Assembly (NCBI RefSeq): GCF_029891575.1
Contig: NZ_JARZHF010000011.1
Span: 1 to 64,000, forward strand
Length of the DNA: 64,000 bases
Source of the DNA: Salipaludibacillus daqingensis
GTDB taxonomy: Bacteria > Bacillota > Bacilli > Bacillales > Salisediminibacteriaceae
Direction: 5' to 3'
Part shown: one piece after another, positions 33,311 through 41,755 of the stretch
Numbering within the stretch: position 1 is the stretch's first letter
How the letters are laid out: every line of letters starts with the position of its first letter
Translations under genes and position numbers: made by a program
The notes under the pieces: generated by a model
The model's input: the letters and a program-made list of their open reading frames with translations, nothing else
Database searches by the model: none
Told to the model about the DNA's origin: nothing

Positions 33311-34690
33311 TTACTTCTCGAGGATAGCAACAATCTCCACGTGAACCGTATGTGGGAATAAATCGACAGGTTGAACGACCTTTAAGGTGTAACCAAACGG
33401 TTCTAATTCTTTAATATCTTCTGCAAAACTTTCTGGATTACACGATACATAGACGATGCGATTTGGCACAGCACGTCCAATTCTTCTCATCACTTTCCCA
33501 CCTGCACCAGAACGCGGTGGATCAAGCATAAGGAGGTCAGGTTTGCCAAAACTCTCTAACATTTGATCAATTCCTTTTCTAGCATCTTTTGCTAAAAAAG
33601 TCGTGTTCAAAAGACCATTGTCTTGTGCATTACGTTTCGCTGATTCGATGGAACTTTCCACGATTTCAATACCTGCAAGTTTTTTTACTTTGCTGGCAAA
33701 TGGCAGGGAAAACGTGCCTACACCACAGAATAAATCAATCATCTTTTCCGAGTATCTCGGTTGAGATAACTCTAGAGCCAGTTCCACTAATTTTTCGGCT
33801 TGAGCTGGATTCGTTTGGAAAAATGTATCGAACCAAAGACGAAAACGGTACCCGGCCATTTCATCATAAATATAATCTCGTCCAGCTAAAAGATGAATTT
33901 TTTCAGCCTGCGCTCGATCAGCCCAATCGGTGTTTTCAAGCCATAACAAGCTTTTTACGTTAGGAAAACGTCCGATCCTCTCGACTAAATCATCAACAGC
34001 TGTTTGAAGACGGCCGTCAGGTGATTCCGTTGCAACAATAGCGAGCATGATTTCTCCTGTTGCAAAAGACTGTCTCACCATTAAGTGTCTTAGTAACCCT
34101 TCATGCATATCTTTAATGTAACCTGGTAACTGATGATCTTTCACCCACTGAGAGACAGCCATCGTAGCTTCTACCATGCCTTCTCCTGCTATCAAGCACG
34201 TTTCTAAAGGGATAATTTTTCGCCAATTCCCTTGTTCATGAAGGCCAAGATCTCCCTCTTCCGAAAACGTAAATTCCATCTTATTTCGATAACGCCAAGG
34301 CTCTTCCATCCCAATCGTTTCTTTCACGAGAGTTGGATCAAAACCTTGTTCCTCTAGTAGTTGTTTTACATGGTCTGTCTTATAATGTAACTGCCCATCA
34401 TAAGACCAATGCTGCCAAACACACCCTCCACATTTATCAAAATGAGGGCATGGCGCTTCTACTCTTTCTAAACTAGATTCTATGATTTCGTCAGCGACTG
34501 CTTTTCTTCTTTTACGTTCCGGCTGATCTACCGTCACTTTTACTTTTTCTCCTGGTAGCGTCCGTGGGATCGTCAGTTTTAACTTTTTTTCATTTCCTAA
34601 TTCATTTTTCCGCCACGTAGCCGCTCGGCCTGAACCTCTATTATCTAAATGGTTAACTTCCACAACCATTGTTTCTCCATTAACACTCAA
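33311..34690 (-). CDS. rlmD: 23S rRNA (uracil-5-)-methyltransferase, RlmD/RumA family
   Basis: 459 residues. An N-terminal TRAM domain (about 1-65) is followed by the iron-sulfur cysteines CPHFDKCGGCVWQH with a later LETC, then a SAM-dependent methyltransferase domain with DLFCGVGTFSLPF near 313, LDPPRSGAG near 390 and the catalytic-loop VSCNPESFAEDI near 420. Methylates U1939 and/or U747 of 23S rRNA; in B. subtilis one enzyme (RlmCD) does both, and a second paralogue exists, so the exact target is uncertain. It starts at TTG 34690, 8 nt after AGGAGG. Confidence 0.92.
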   Translation of the reverse strand: MSVNGETMVVEVNHLDNRGSGRAATWRKNELGNEKKLKLTIPRTLPGEKVKVTVDQPERKRRKAVADEIIESSLERVEAPCPHFDKCGGCVWQHWSYDGQLHYKTDHVKQLLEEQGFDPTLVKETIGMEEPWRYRNKMEFTFSEEGDLGLHEQGNWRKIIPLETCLIAGEGMVEATMAVSQWVKDHQLPGYIKDMHEGLLRHLMVRQSFATGEIMLAIVATESPDGRLQTAVDDLVERIGRFPNVKSLLWLENTDWADRAQAEKIHLLAGRDYIYDEMAGYRFRLWFDTFFQTNPAQAEKLVELALELSQPRYSEKMIDLFCGVGTFSLPFASKVKKLAGIEIVESSIESAKRNAQDNGLLNTTFLAKDARKGIDQMLESFGKPDLLMLDPPRSGAGGKVMRRIGRAVPNRIVYVSCNPESFAEDIKELEPFGYTLKVVQPVDLFPHTVHVEIVAILEK

Positions 34691-35516
34691 TGCATGTTCC
34701 TCCTTCGATAGGTGTAACTCTTTTACATTGTTTTTAAAGTTCCTGTTTTTAATAAATGAAAAGTAGTTTGTGAGTCAGAATTTCTTTCTCTATTATAAGG
34801 CACGAGTAAAGAATTTGGAATCCATTATCTTAAGTAGATATTAATTAAATGTAACCATATGTACTCTTTGCAAATCAAAAAATAGAACCCTCTCATATTG
34901 AACTACCCCCTCCCTCTAAAGCACTTGAGGAAGGAGTCTTCTCGCCTAAGAACGATAAATAGTTCTGTGAAACACTTGCGAAATTATTAGACTCACCAAA
35001 CGATTTTCCCTTTTTAGATAAAGTCAGCATCCATAGAGAAACTGAATCGATGGCAAAAACAATTTTATAAGTACTATTTATTAAGAAATGAAAAAGGGTT
35101 ATTCCGTAATGAGCCTTCAAAGCAAGAAGAGAACTCCTTAAAATTAAGGGTTCCTACTTTGACGTTCCAAAAGGTTAGTGTTAAACGTTTAATCAAGCGT
35201 TTTACTTCACTAATCTTTTCCATACAACGGATGATCAAGGACCATGGCAGATGCATACGATCGTAACATCGGGTTATGATTTTTGGAGTCCCCCTATAGG
35301 GATTACGATTTTGTAACTGATTGTAGCGATAAAAAGAACTAACAAGGTGCAGGCCAAACCATTTTAGAATTTACGGAATCTACTACTTCGTACAGTTTGA
35401 GGAGCAAGGTAATCGCTTTCATAAAATCAAAATGGACAAGTCTTTGAATCAGCGATGTCTATGTTTTCCATTACTTCGCTTTCCTTCTCAAATGAAAGCA
35501 TCAAGTCAGTTCTTAA
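34691..35516. other. Gene-poor, eroded region
   Basis: 826 bp with no ORF that has both a ribosome site and family resemblance. An IS605-type right-end hairpin lies at 34900-34946. Short open frames on both strands, such as 34893-35120 (-), 35074-35256 (-) and a + frame reading GAGQTILEFTES near 35350, look like debris. Confidence 0.45.
34900..34946 (-). mobile_element. IS200/IS605-type right-end hairpin remnant
   Basis: On the minus strand GGCGAGAAGACTCC is followed by a stem (CTCCTTCCTC with GAGGGAGGGG) and GGTAGTTCA. This is the sequence style at the right end of IS605-group elements, which overlaps the guide (omega) RNA of tnpB. No TnpB or TnpA coding sequence remains next to it. Confidence 0.5.
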
Positions 35517-35996
35517 TCATTTATAAGTTTCGCTGGTCTGTTTGAACTCTTTCTCCTGCCACAGTTGATACAGATAGATGATAAGCGCAAAACCGATCAT
35601 CATAGCAACAATAACTATTGTAGACATAGTCGAATCACTCGAAACAAGTCCGACCCGTTGCAATACCGGGTAAACGATGTACATAAATCCCCCATCCAAA
35701 AGTATATTGACAATCAAGTACATCCAAAATTTCCCGAAAGTAAAGTGGAATATCCAGATAACTATAACCAAATATGGTCCATAGACCCAAGGAACTGGGA
35801 CGACTTTATCCCACCCGAAAAGACTAGAATTTGCCTCATTCCACCATCCGTAATGGTAAGCCGCTTGATAAGATAAGGTATGAATAACGGTCATAAATAG
35901 AGCGACCGGCATATACCTGCGCACAGTATCCATTTTCAAAAAAAACAAAGACGCCCAAGGCAATATCAAGAGTAACCAGAGAATAATCTGTTTCAT
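35517..35996 (-). CDS. Small integral membrane protein (CBO0543-like)
   Basis: 159 residues with about five transmembrane segments and short loops; WW in YHYGWWNEAN near 50 and LLDGGFMYIVYP near 98. The pattern resembles the CBO0543 family of uncharacterised Firmicutes membrane proteins. No enzymatic motif. ATG 35996 is 9 nt after AGGGGAG. Monocistronic, next to the eroded region. Confidence 0.65.
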   Translation of the reverse strand: MKQIILWLLLILPWASLFFLKMDTVRRYMPVALFMTVIHTLSYQAAYHYGWWNEANSSLFGWDKVVPVPWVYGPYLVIVIWIFHFTFGKFWMYLIVNILLDGGFMYIVYPVLQRVGLVSSDSTMSTIVIVAMMIGFALIIYLYQLWQEKEFKQTSETYK

Positions 35997-36379
35997 GTAA
36001 TTAATCTCCCCTCATTAATTTATGTGTAGTGTTACTCTCGGATCATATATTTATTCGATACATCCGATAAAAGTAACTGAAACACCTACTTGGTTAAGCA
36101 GAAGAACATCCCTACTAATACAAGAATCACTTTCATAATTAATCTATTTAAATAAGCACAAAACTCAGAATAATATTTTCTTCCGTTTTTTTAATTATTA
36201 CTTGTTGTAAGGATGTATATGTGCATTTCCTTTGGACTCCACCTTATATGACAAAACATATGAGACACATTCTTTTTCAAAAAATGTGTCTTACCCTTGA
36301 TGTAATAAACGCTGGATCATCCGATATGAGCAAATCTGATATAATAAAGCTAGTGTTAAAAAAGGTAGGAGTGATTTTC
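35997..36379. other. Intergenic region with extended -10 promoter
   Basis: Divergent promoter region. TGATATAAT (36337-36345) is an extended -10 about 35 bp before the ATG at 36380. The open frame running upstream to 36221 has no ribosome site. Confidence 0.45.
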
Positions 36380-36598
36380 ATGGCCCAATCGAATGCCAAA
36401 AAGCAGCGAAACAAGTTAGTACGCGAAGGAAGGAGAAATCCTGAACGGGATCGAAGTCCGTATATTTTTATCAATATGAATTCAAAAACAACAAAAACGA
36501 AAAAAGATTATATGAATCAGAAGAAATATAAAAAACCTTCTTTCCTAGATGACAGCGGAAAAGAAGGTTTTTATATTTTGTACAGTTTGAACTTGTAA
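36380..36598 (+). CDS. Small basic conserved Bacillaceae-type protein
   Basis: 72 residues, MAQSNAKKQRNKLVREGRRN followed by NPERDRSPY. Basic, without hydrophobic segments until the last ten residues; resembles small ribosome- or nucleic-acid-associated proteins of Bacillus but I do not recognise the name. ATG 36380 is about 6 nt after AGGAG. Odd feature: a terminator-like hairpin (36534-36572) lies inside the coding sequence, so the last ~10 codons (GFYILYSLNL) may be a late extension. Confidence 0.7.
   Translation: MAQSNAKKQRNKLVREGRRNPERDRSPYIFINMNSKTTKTKKDYMNQKKYKKPSFLDDSGKEGFYILYSLNL
36534..36572 (+). terminator. Terminator-like hairpin inside the end of a coding sequence
   Basis: AACCTTCTTTCC pairs with GGAAAAGAAGGTT (one bulge), followed by TTTTTAT, 26 bp before the stop codon of the 36380 gene. 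Confidence 0.65.
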
Positions 36599-36665
36599 TT
36601 CATTGATTAGGTGACATCCCTATCTCACCTAGGCATTCACAACTAAACTAATTCTCAACCTTTCA

Positions 36666-37442
36666 TCAAAACCTCCTCTCCTCCCCGCATTCTAATACGA
36701 CCACATCCGTTTGCTCATAATCCTCTAACAATTCTTTCAAATCATTGTCTTTATCCATCATTTTACTGATGACAGGAAACGCTTCTAATAAATGATCCAA
36801 AACATTCGGTCGAACTGCCTTTTCTTTCGAAGTAAACGTATGACTAGGAATGACGATTCCAACATTCAATAAATGCTTCACCGCATATGCTGCTTCTCTA
36901 GGTCCCATCGTCATATGGCCACCAGACGATAAAATCGCAACTGTTGGTTCATAAAGGTCTTGAATCAATTCCATATCCAACATGATATTCGTATCCCCAG
37001 AATGGTAGATGGTCTGGTCCTTATCGAATTCGAAGACATACCCCGCAGATTCCCCTGCATAGATCGGTGCCCCTTCCGTCTCCCCATACGAAGAAGAATG
37101 TCTCGCCTGCACCATCGTCACATTCACATCACTAAAAGGCACACAACCTCCCAAATTGATAGGCATGATATTTTTCATTCCTTTTTGCATCAAAATAAGC
37201 GCCAATTCGTATGATGCAACGACCATCACTTCAGGATTCGCTTCCTTTAATTTATCCAACCCACTCGTATGATCAAAATGCCCGTGAGTAAGAAATACAC
37301 AGTCAATCGTTTTCAAATAAGACTCTCTCGTGTATTCCTCTGGACACCCTGGATTCATATCAAAAAATGGATCAATCAAATATTTATTCCCCGCTGCACT
37401 TGTAAAGACATACATCGCATGACCTAGCCGAAGAATTTTCAT
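36666..37442 (-). CDS. Metallo-beta-lactamase-fold hydrolase (UlaG/UPF0173-like)
   Basis: 258 residues. The metal-binding motif THGHFDHTSG near 52-60 is followed by a mid-domain His in ARHSSSYGE near 115, the Asp/His of YHSGDTN near 147-153 and the late His of PSHTF near 200: a complete binuclear-site set. Family members cleave phosphodiesters or lactones; the substrate is not deducible. ATG 37442 is 8 nt after AGGAG; the upstream GTG 37451 lies in the ribosome site. Confidence 0.85.
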   Translation of the reverse strand: MKILRLGHAMYVFTSAAGNKYLIDPFFDMNPGCPEEYTRESYLKTIDCVFLTHGHFDHTSGLDKLKEANPEVMVVASYELALILMQKGMKNIMPINLGGCVPFSDVNVTMVQARHSSSYGETEGAPIYAGESAGYVFEFDKDQTIYHSGDTNIMLDMELIQDLYEPTVAILSSGGHMTMGPREAAYAVKHLLNVGIVIPSHTFTSKEKAVRPNVLDHLLEAFPVISKMMDKDNDLKELLEDYEQTDVVVLECGEERRF

Positions 37443-37815
37443 TTCTTTCACTCCTGTTTTAGTATTTATGACTCTGTTTCACTCTATGCTTTGCCTCCAA
37501 GCTCCTTTCCATTTTTAGTTAAAGATCGCAACTTCGTTTTCATAATATTCCGTTAAATTCAGTCGTACAGTTATCACTGGAGAAATTCTTGATCCATTCT
37601 TTGAAAACAATGGTCCTTCATTTCTAACACATTCTTTTGATACTTACCTTCGTTTGACTCCATCGTCATCTCGATTCTCATTTACCATTATCTATCTAGA
37701 ACTTCTAGAAGCATCCTATTAATACCTTTATTAAAGAAATAAAGCCCAAGCTAGTCACAAAAAAGTTTACTAGCTTGGGCTTTATTGACATTCAAATGTC
37801 TGTAATAAAAGAAAT
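37443..37815. other. Intergenic region
   Basis: Holds the strong hairpin at 37738-37786; no other signal was seen. Confidence 0.35.
37738..37786. terminator. Long perfect-stem hairpin terminator
   Basis: An 18-bp stem, AATAAAGCCCAAGCTAGT with ACTAGCTTGGGCTTTATT, 13-nt loop. Orientation cannot be decided; it suits the GGDEF/SEC-C unit on the minus strand. Confidence 0.7.
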
Positions 37816-37920
37816 TCAACCAGCACAGCATTTTTTATATTTTTTCCACTTTTGCATGAACACGGGTCATTTCGACCGATTTTCGGAGAGAGTGATGGTT
37901 TCTTGAGTCGCCTTACTCAT
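37816..37920 (-). pseudogene. SEC-C motif protein remnant
   Basis: From ATG 37920 one frame reads MSKATQETITLSE; a second frame reads SPKIGRNDPCSCKSGK; a third, after a one-base slip in the A-run, reads YKKCCAG and stops at 37816. Joined, this is the SEC-C zinc-binding motif (IGRNDPCxCxSGKKYKKCC) at the C-terminus of SecA-like and other proteins. Two frame breaks indicate a decayed small gene, 8 bp after the GGDEF gene stop. Confidence 0.65.
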
Positions 37921-37928
37921 AGTTGTTT

Positions 37929-38975
37929 TTATCCATAAACAATTTGATTTCTCCCCTTATCTTTTGCTGTATAAAGTAATTTATCGACTTTTTCAACTAA
38001 CTGGTCTGGATTTTCGCCATTTTGTTTACAGCTTCCAAAACTCATCGTTACCGAAAAAGCTTCTCCTTCACAGTAAAAAACATGGTTGGAAATCGATTCT
38101 TTCATTTCAAGAATTAACTTGTTCACTTCCTCTTGGTCATTATTATATAAGATGATGGCAAATTCTTCTCCTCCATATCGAAAAACGTTCCCTTGTTTTT
38201 CTGGAATAATAGATTGTAGAATTGTTCCAATTTGACGTAATACGTTATCTCCAGATACATGTCCGTACTTATCATTTATTAACTTAAACCTATCTATGTC
38301 AGTAAGTACAATGTAAAAATCTTTATCGTTTTCTAAATCCTTCCGTAAATGTTCCTGAAAAGAACGGTGATTTAATAAATTCGTGAGATAATCCTGGTTT
38401 GCAGCTTTCTCGAACATGTTTTTTTCTGAATGTTGCCTTCTTTCTCTTGAAACAATAATTCCCCCTATGAAACCCATGAGAAACAAAAATACAACCTGAA
38501 CAATATAACTAATAAAACTAGTAAGTGAGAAGATATCACCCTGTAAGAAAAAAACGATAGAGTATAACAAAATAAACAGAAAAGCAGCTATCATACCACC
38601 TATTAATTTCCAATAAACTGCCACATGTAAAATGATTAAATATGCTAATGGAAACAACGGACTTTCGATGCCACCAGTTAGTGGGACAAGAGCAGAAAAG
38701 GCAATAAAGTCAAAGAATGGTCCACCTTTAGTCATTAACGTATACATTCTCGATCCTTCTGTTGATTTATGTAAATAATAATCTGAAATACCCATATAGA
38801 ACAGCCCAAAAACAACCAACGATATAAATAGGTAAAGTTTGATGAGACTTGGATTTTCAATATATTGAACAAAGAAGACTACGACGGACAATAGTAAGAA
38901 AAACCAGCGCAAAGAGGAAAAAATAATTTCAAGTGCATGATCTGAGTGGTAAGCATCCTTAAATAACGTTCTCAT
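37929..38975 (-). CDS. Membrane-bound diguanylate cyclase (GGDEF)
   Basis: About 348 residues. Six hydrophobic segments occupy residues ~15-175, followed by a GGDEF domain (about 190-345). The active site is GGEEF in RYGGEEFAII, with the magnesium-binding DIDRFKLINDKYGH upstream, so synthesis of c-di-GMP is expected. No RxxD inhibitory site was located with confidence. ATG 38975 is chosen; GTG 38984 is possible. Confidence 0.9.
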   Translation of the reverse strand: MRTLFKDAYHSDHALEIIFSSLRWFFLLLSVVVFFVQYIENPSLIKLYLFISLVVFGLFYMGISDYYLHKSTEGSRMYTLMTKGGPFFDFIAFSALVPLTGGIESPLFPLAYLIILHVAVYWKLIGGMIAAFLFILLYSIVFFLQGDIFSLTSFISYIVQVVFLFLMGFIGGIIVSRERRQHSEKNMFEKAANQDYLTNLLNHRSFQEHLRKDLENDKDFYIVLTDIDRFKLINDKYGHVSGDNVLRQIGTILQSIIPEKQGNVFRYGGEEFAIILYNNDQEEVNKLILEMKESISNHVFYCEGEAFSVTMSFGSCKQNGENPDQLVEKVDKLLYTAKDKGRNQIVYG

Positions 38976-39069
38976 TGTCTCCACATCCTATTAAAATAGT
39001 GGTCTTCTTCCCTTTATTATAATGTAAAAAATAGATTAATATAATATTATTTGGAATTATTTATTAAAT

Positions 39070-39160
39070 GTTAAATGGGGACGGTTCTCATTCCCCATTG
39101 TAATTAAATGGAAGTGAAATGTATACCATTCATAGGTTGATATTAAGAAAATTCACTTAA
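39070..39160. repeat. Dispersed repeat, extended form
   Basis: AATGGGG and CCCCATT form a 7-bp stem around ACGGTTCTCATT. The following TGTAATTAAATGGAAGTGAA stretch is shared with the copies at 43221 and 43489. Confidence 0.7.
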
Positions 39161-39354
39161 ATAAGGTTTTAAGATTATGATAAATTAAATTTCTACGATT
39201 AAAGGGAGGAATACTCGATAGAAGAGAAGAATGTCCCATGAGACAGAAGATGTATGTAATGATTACCCCTAAACCTTAGTGGGGTCTTGGTTTCCGAATA
39301 GAGACAGCAATTGATCAAACCAGATAATAAAACTACTTAGGTTTTCCATACAGA

Positions 39355-39387
39355 AAACCCTGTTGTGACAAAATCACAACAGGGTTT
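39355..39387 (-). terminator. Terminator of the catalase gene
   Basis: A 14-bp perfect stem, AAACCCTGTTGTGA with TCACAACAGGGTTT, about 43 bp after the katE stop; T-rich on the minus side. Confidence 0.85.
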
Positions 39388-39429
39388 CTCATTAGTAAGG
39401 GCTTTTGTAAGAGCCTTTTCATCATTCTA

Positions 39430-41472
39430 TTAAACTTCACGATCCCAGTGTCGATGAGCAGAAATTGCCTCAATGAATCGCTCAGCAAATCCCTTTCCAT
39501 CATCATAAATAACACCTGGGCTATTTTCCATATTGTCTTTAAACAACATCTTCCCTTCATGTGTAGCACCTATTGGTTTGAAGTGTGAAAATGCCTCATC
39601 GATAAAGTAAGTCGCTTTCTTCTGGAAAGAAGTGGGCTGTTCACTACCACTAACTGCATATACAGCATCAAACAACACAGAATCAGCCGTTAGAAACGTA
39701 TGATTAACTTCTAACTCTGTTCCATCATTCCCATTTACTTTGCCTAATTTATCACTTAATAACTCTGACTGAACGCCTTTTTCTTTCAAAGCATCTAAAA
39801 TGGTTCTTACTTCATCTCCTTGGAAACCACTGGAAATGATCACTGCAACTTTACGAGTTTCCGGCTTTTTCTTCGTATTTTCCTGACTTAACGCAGGGGA
39901 AAATTTCGTAACTACACTATCTTCCCCTTGCGGAGAATTGGCTCCAATCGCCTCTGCAAATGCTGTAGACAATTCCTTGCTTACCTTGCCGAACATATCA
40001 ACTACTTGTTGCTGTATAAATTCACTCTCCACTTTCCCAAGTTCAAAACTGAACGCATTAATGATGTGGTCTTTTTCCGGTTTACTCATGCTATTCCAGA
40101 ATAAAGTAGCTTGAGAAAAGTGGTCTTTAAAACTATCACTTCGTGCACGCACTTTGTGACCTTCCACTTTTTCTTGATAATGTGTAAATCCACCTTCACT
40201 TTCACTTGCTGGCTCCGGTGTGTTTGCGGCAAGTGAATTTTTATGATAGCTAACAGGACCTTTGTTAATCGTTTGACGGCCGTATCCATCACGCTGGTTA
40301 TTATGGAAAGGACAAACAGGGCGATTAATCGGCAACTCGTGAAAATTAGGACCACCAAGACGAATTAATTGCGTATCCGTATAAGAAAACAACCGTCCTT
40401 GTAGTAACGGATCATTGGAAAAATCAATACCTGGCACGACACTCCCTGGATGAAAGGCCACTTGTTCCGTTTCAGCAAATACATTATCAACATTACGATT
40501 GAGCGTCATTTTTCCAATTAGTTTTACCGGCACATCCTCTTCCGGCCAAAGCTTTGTAGGATCTAGGATATCAAAATCAAATTTAAATTCGTCTTCTTCC
40601 GAAAGGATCTGTACACCTAACTCATATTCTGGATATTCACCGTTTTCGATAGATTCCCATAAGTCTCGCCGATGAAAGTCTGGATCCTTTCCATTGATTT
40701 TTTGTGCCTCATCCCATACGACTGAATGCGTTCCAAGCACAGGTTTCCAATGGAACTTCACAAAATGAGCCTTCCCTTCCTCATTAACAAAACGGAAAGT
40801 ATGAACACCAAATCCTTCCATCATTCGAAAACTTCTCGGTATCGCTCGGTCAGACATCGCCCACATCACCATATGAGCCGATTCCTGATTGTTTGCTATG
40901 AAATCCCAAAAAGTGTCATGTGCTGATGCTGCTTGAGGTATTTCGTTATGTGGTTCCGGCTTTAATGCATGTACCAGATCTGGAAATTTAATTGCATCTT
41001 GAATGAAAAATACCGGAATATTATTTCCTACTAAATCGTAGTTTCCTTCTTCTGTGTAAAATTTTGTAGAGAATCCTCTAGCATCCCTTGCCAACTCTCC
41101 AGATCCACGTGAACCTGCGACAGTCGAAAAACGGACAAAAACAGGTGTTATTTTGGAGGGATCTTGTAGAAATCCAGCTTTCGTGTACTTCTTCATTGAC
41201 TCGTATACTTGAAATTCGCCGTGGGCTGCGAAACCGCGTGCATGAACAATGCGTTCAGGGATACGCTCATGATCAAAATGAGTCATTTTCTCACGGAAAT
41301 GAAAATCTTCCATAAGCGTTGGCCCGCGTTCATCTGCTTTCAAGGAAAATTCATCTTCAGACACTTTTAAACCTTGATTGGTTGTTAGCTTTTTTCCTCG
41401 ATCGTCTGTTGTAAACTTTTCCAACTGTTCCTTTTTGCTATTCCCGTCATTATTTTTATATTCCTCCGACAT
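39430..41472 (-). CDS. katE: Large-subunit (clade 2) catalase
   Basis: 680 residues, the size of clade 2 (KatE/HPII-type) catalases. Catalytic His77 is in RIVHARGFAAHG, the active-site Asn in VGNNIPVFFIQD near 150, and the proximal heme Tyr in LFSYTDTQLIRLG near 360. The C-terminal ~150 residues (VAVIISSGFQGDEV onward) are the flavodoxin/DJ-1-like domain characteristic of this clade. Cytosolic H2O2 detoxification. ATG 41472 follows GGAAGG. A sigma-B promoter (41510-41535) upstream predicts general-stress induction, as for B. subtilis katE. Confidence 0.95.
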   Translation of the reverse strand: MSEEYKNNDGNSKKEQLEKFTTDDRGKKLTTNQGLKVSEDEFSLKADERGPTLMEDFHFREKMTHFDHERIPERIVHARGFAAHGEFQVYESMKKYTKAGFLQDPSKITPVFVRFSTVAGSRGSGELARDARGFSTKFYTEEGNYDLVGNNIPVFFIQDAIKFPDLVHALKPEPHNEIPQAASAHDTFWDFIANNQESAHMVMWAMSDRAIPRSFRMMEGFGVHTFRFVNEEGKAHFVKFHWKPVLGTHSVVWDEAQKINGKDPDFHRRDLWESIENGEYPEYELGVQILSEEDEFKFDFDILDPTKLWPEEDVPVKLIGKMTLNRNVDNVFAETEQVAFHPGSVVPGIDFSNDPLLQGRLFSYTDTQLIRLGGPNFHELPINRPVCPFHNNQRDGYGRQTINKGPVSYHKNSLAANTPEPASESEGGFTHYQEKVEGHKVRARSDSFKDHFSQATLFWNSMSKPEKDHIINAFSFELGKVESEFIQQQVVDMFGKVSKELSTAFAEAIGANSPQGEDSVVTKFSPALSQENTKKKPETRKVAVIISSGFQGDEVRTILDALKEKGVQSELLSDKLGKVNGNDGTELEVNHTFLTADSVLFDAVYAVSGSEQPTSFQKKATYFIDEAFSHFKPIGATHEGKMLFKDNMENSPGVIYDDGKGFAERFIEAISAHRHWDREV

Positions 41473-41509
41473 TAAAACCTTCCTTTCATAAAAACAATAT
41501 ATGTAATTA

Positions 41510-41535
41510 TTACCCAGCTGAATTTGTGATTAAAC
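41510..41535 (-). promoter_or_regulatory. Sigma-B promoter of katE
   Basis: On the minus strand GTTTAA (41535-41530), 14 bp, GGGTAA (41515-41510), close to the sigma-B consensus GTTTaa-N12-15-GGGtat and 38 bp before the start codon. Confidence 0.75.
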
Positions 41536-41542
41536 AAACTCG

Positions 41543-41580
41543 TGTTAAATGGGGACGGTTCTCATGTATCATTGGAATGA
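41543..41580. repeat. Dispersed repeat, single end
   Basis: TTAAATGGGGACGGTTCTCA followed by TGTATCATTGGAATGAT, placed just upstream of the katE -35 element. Confidence 0.7.
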
Positions 41581-41696
41581 TATGGGAATTTACGATAAAA
41601 ATCTTTTAAGAACAAAACGAGTACTGACGTTTTCAACTTTCTTCTGCTTAATCGTTATTTGTATAAAAAGTACCCAATGAATAAAATAGTCCATGC

Positions 41697-41725
41697 ACTT
41701 TAACCTACTTTGGATACATATGATA
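41697..41725 (+). promoter_or_regulatory. Sigma-K/E-like promoter motif
   Basis: CATATGATA (41717-41725) fits CATAnnnTA; an AC lies 18 bp upstream. The start codon is 31 bp downstream. Confidence 0.4.
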
Positions 41726-41755
41726 ACTTGACTGCTAAACTGAAGGAGGACAATC

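Larger units (their letters stand above)
38976..39429. other. Intergenic region with repeat and catalase terminator
   Basis: Contains the extended dispersed repeat at 39070-39160 and the katE terminator at 39355-39387; no gene seen. Confidence 0.4.

Noticed and set aside
35341-35450. Coding remnant reading GAGQTILEFTES on the plus strand
   Set aside because: Short, no start, and no family could be assigned; left as part of the eroded region.
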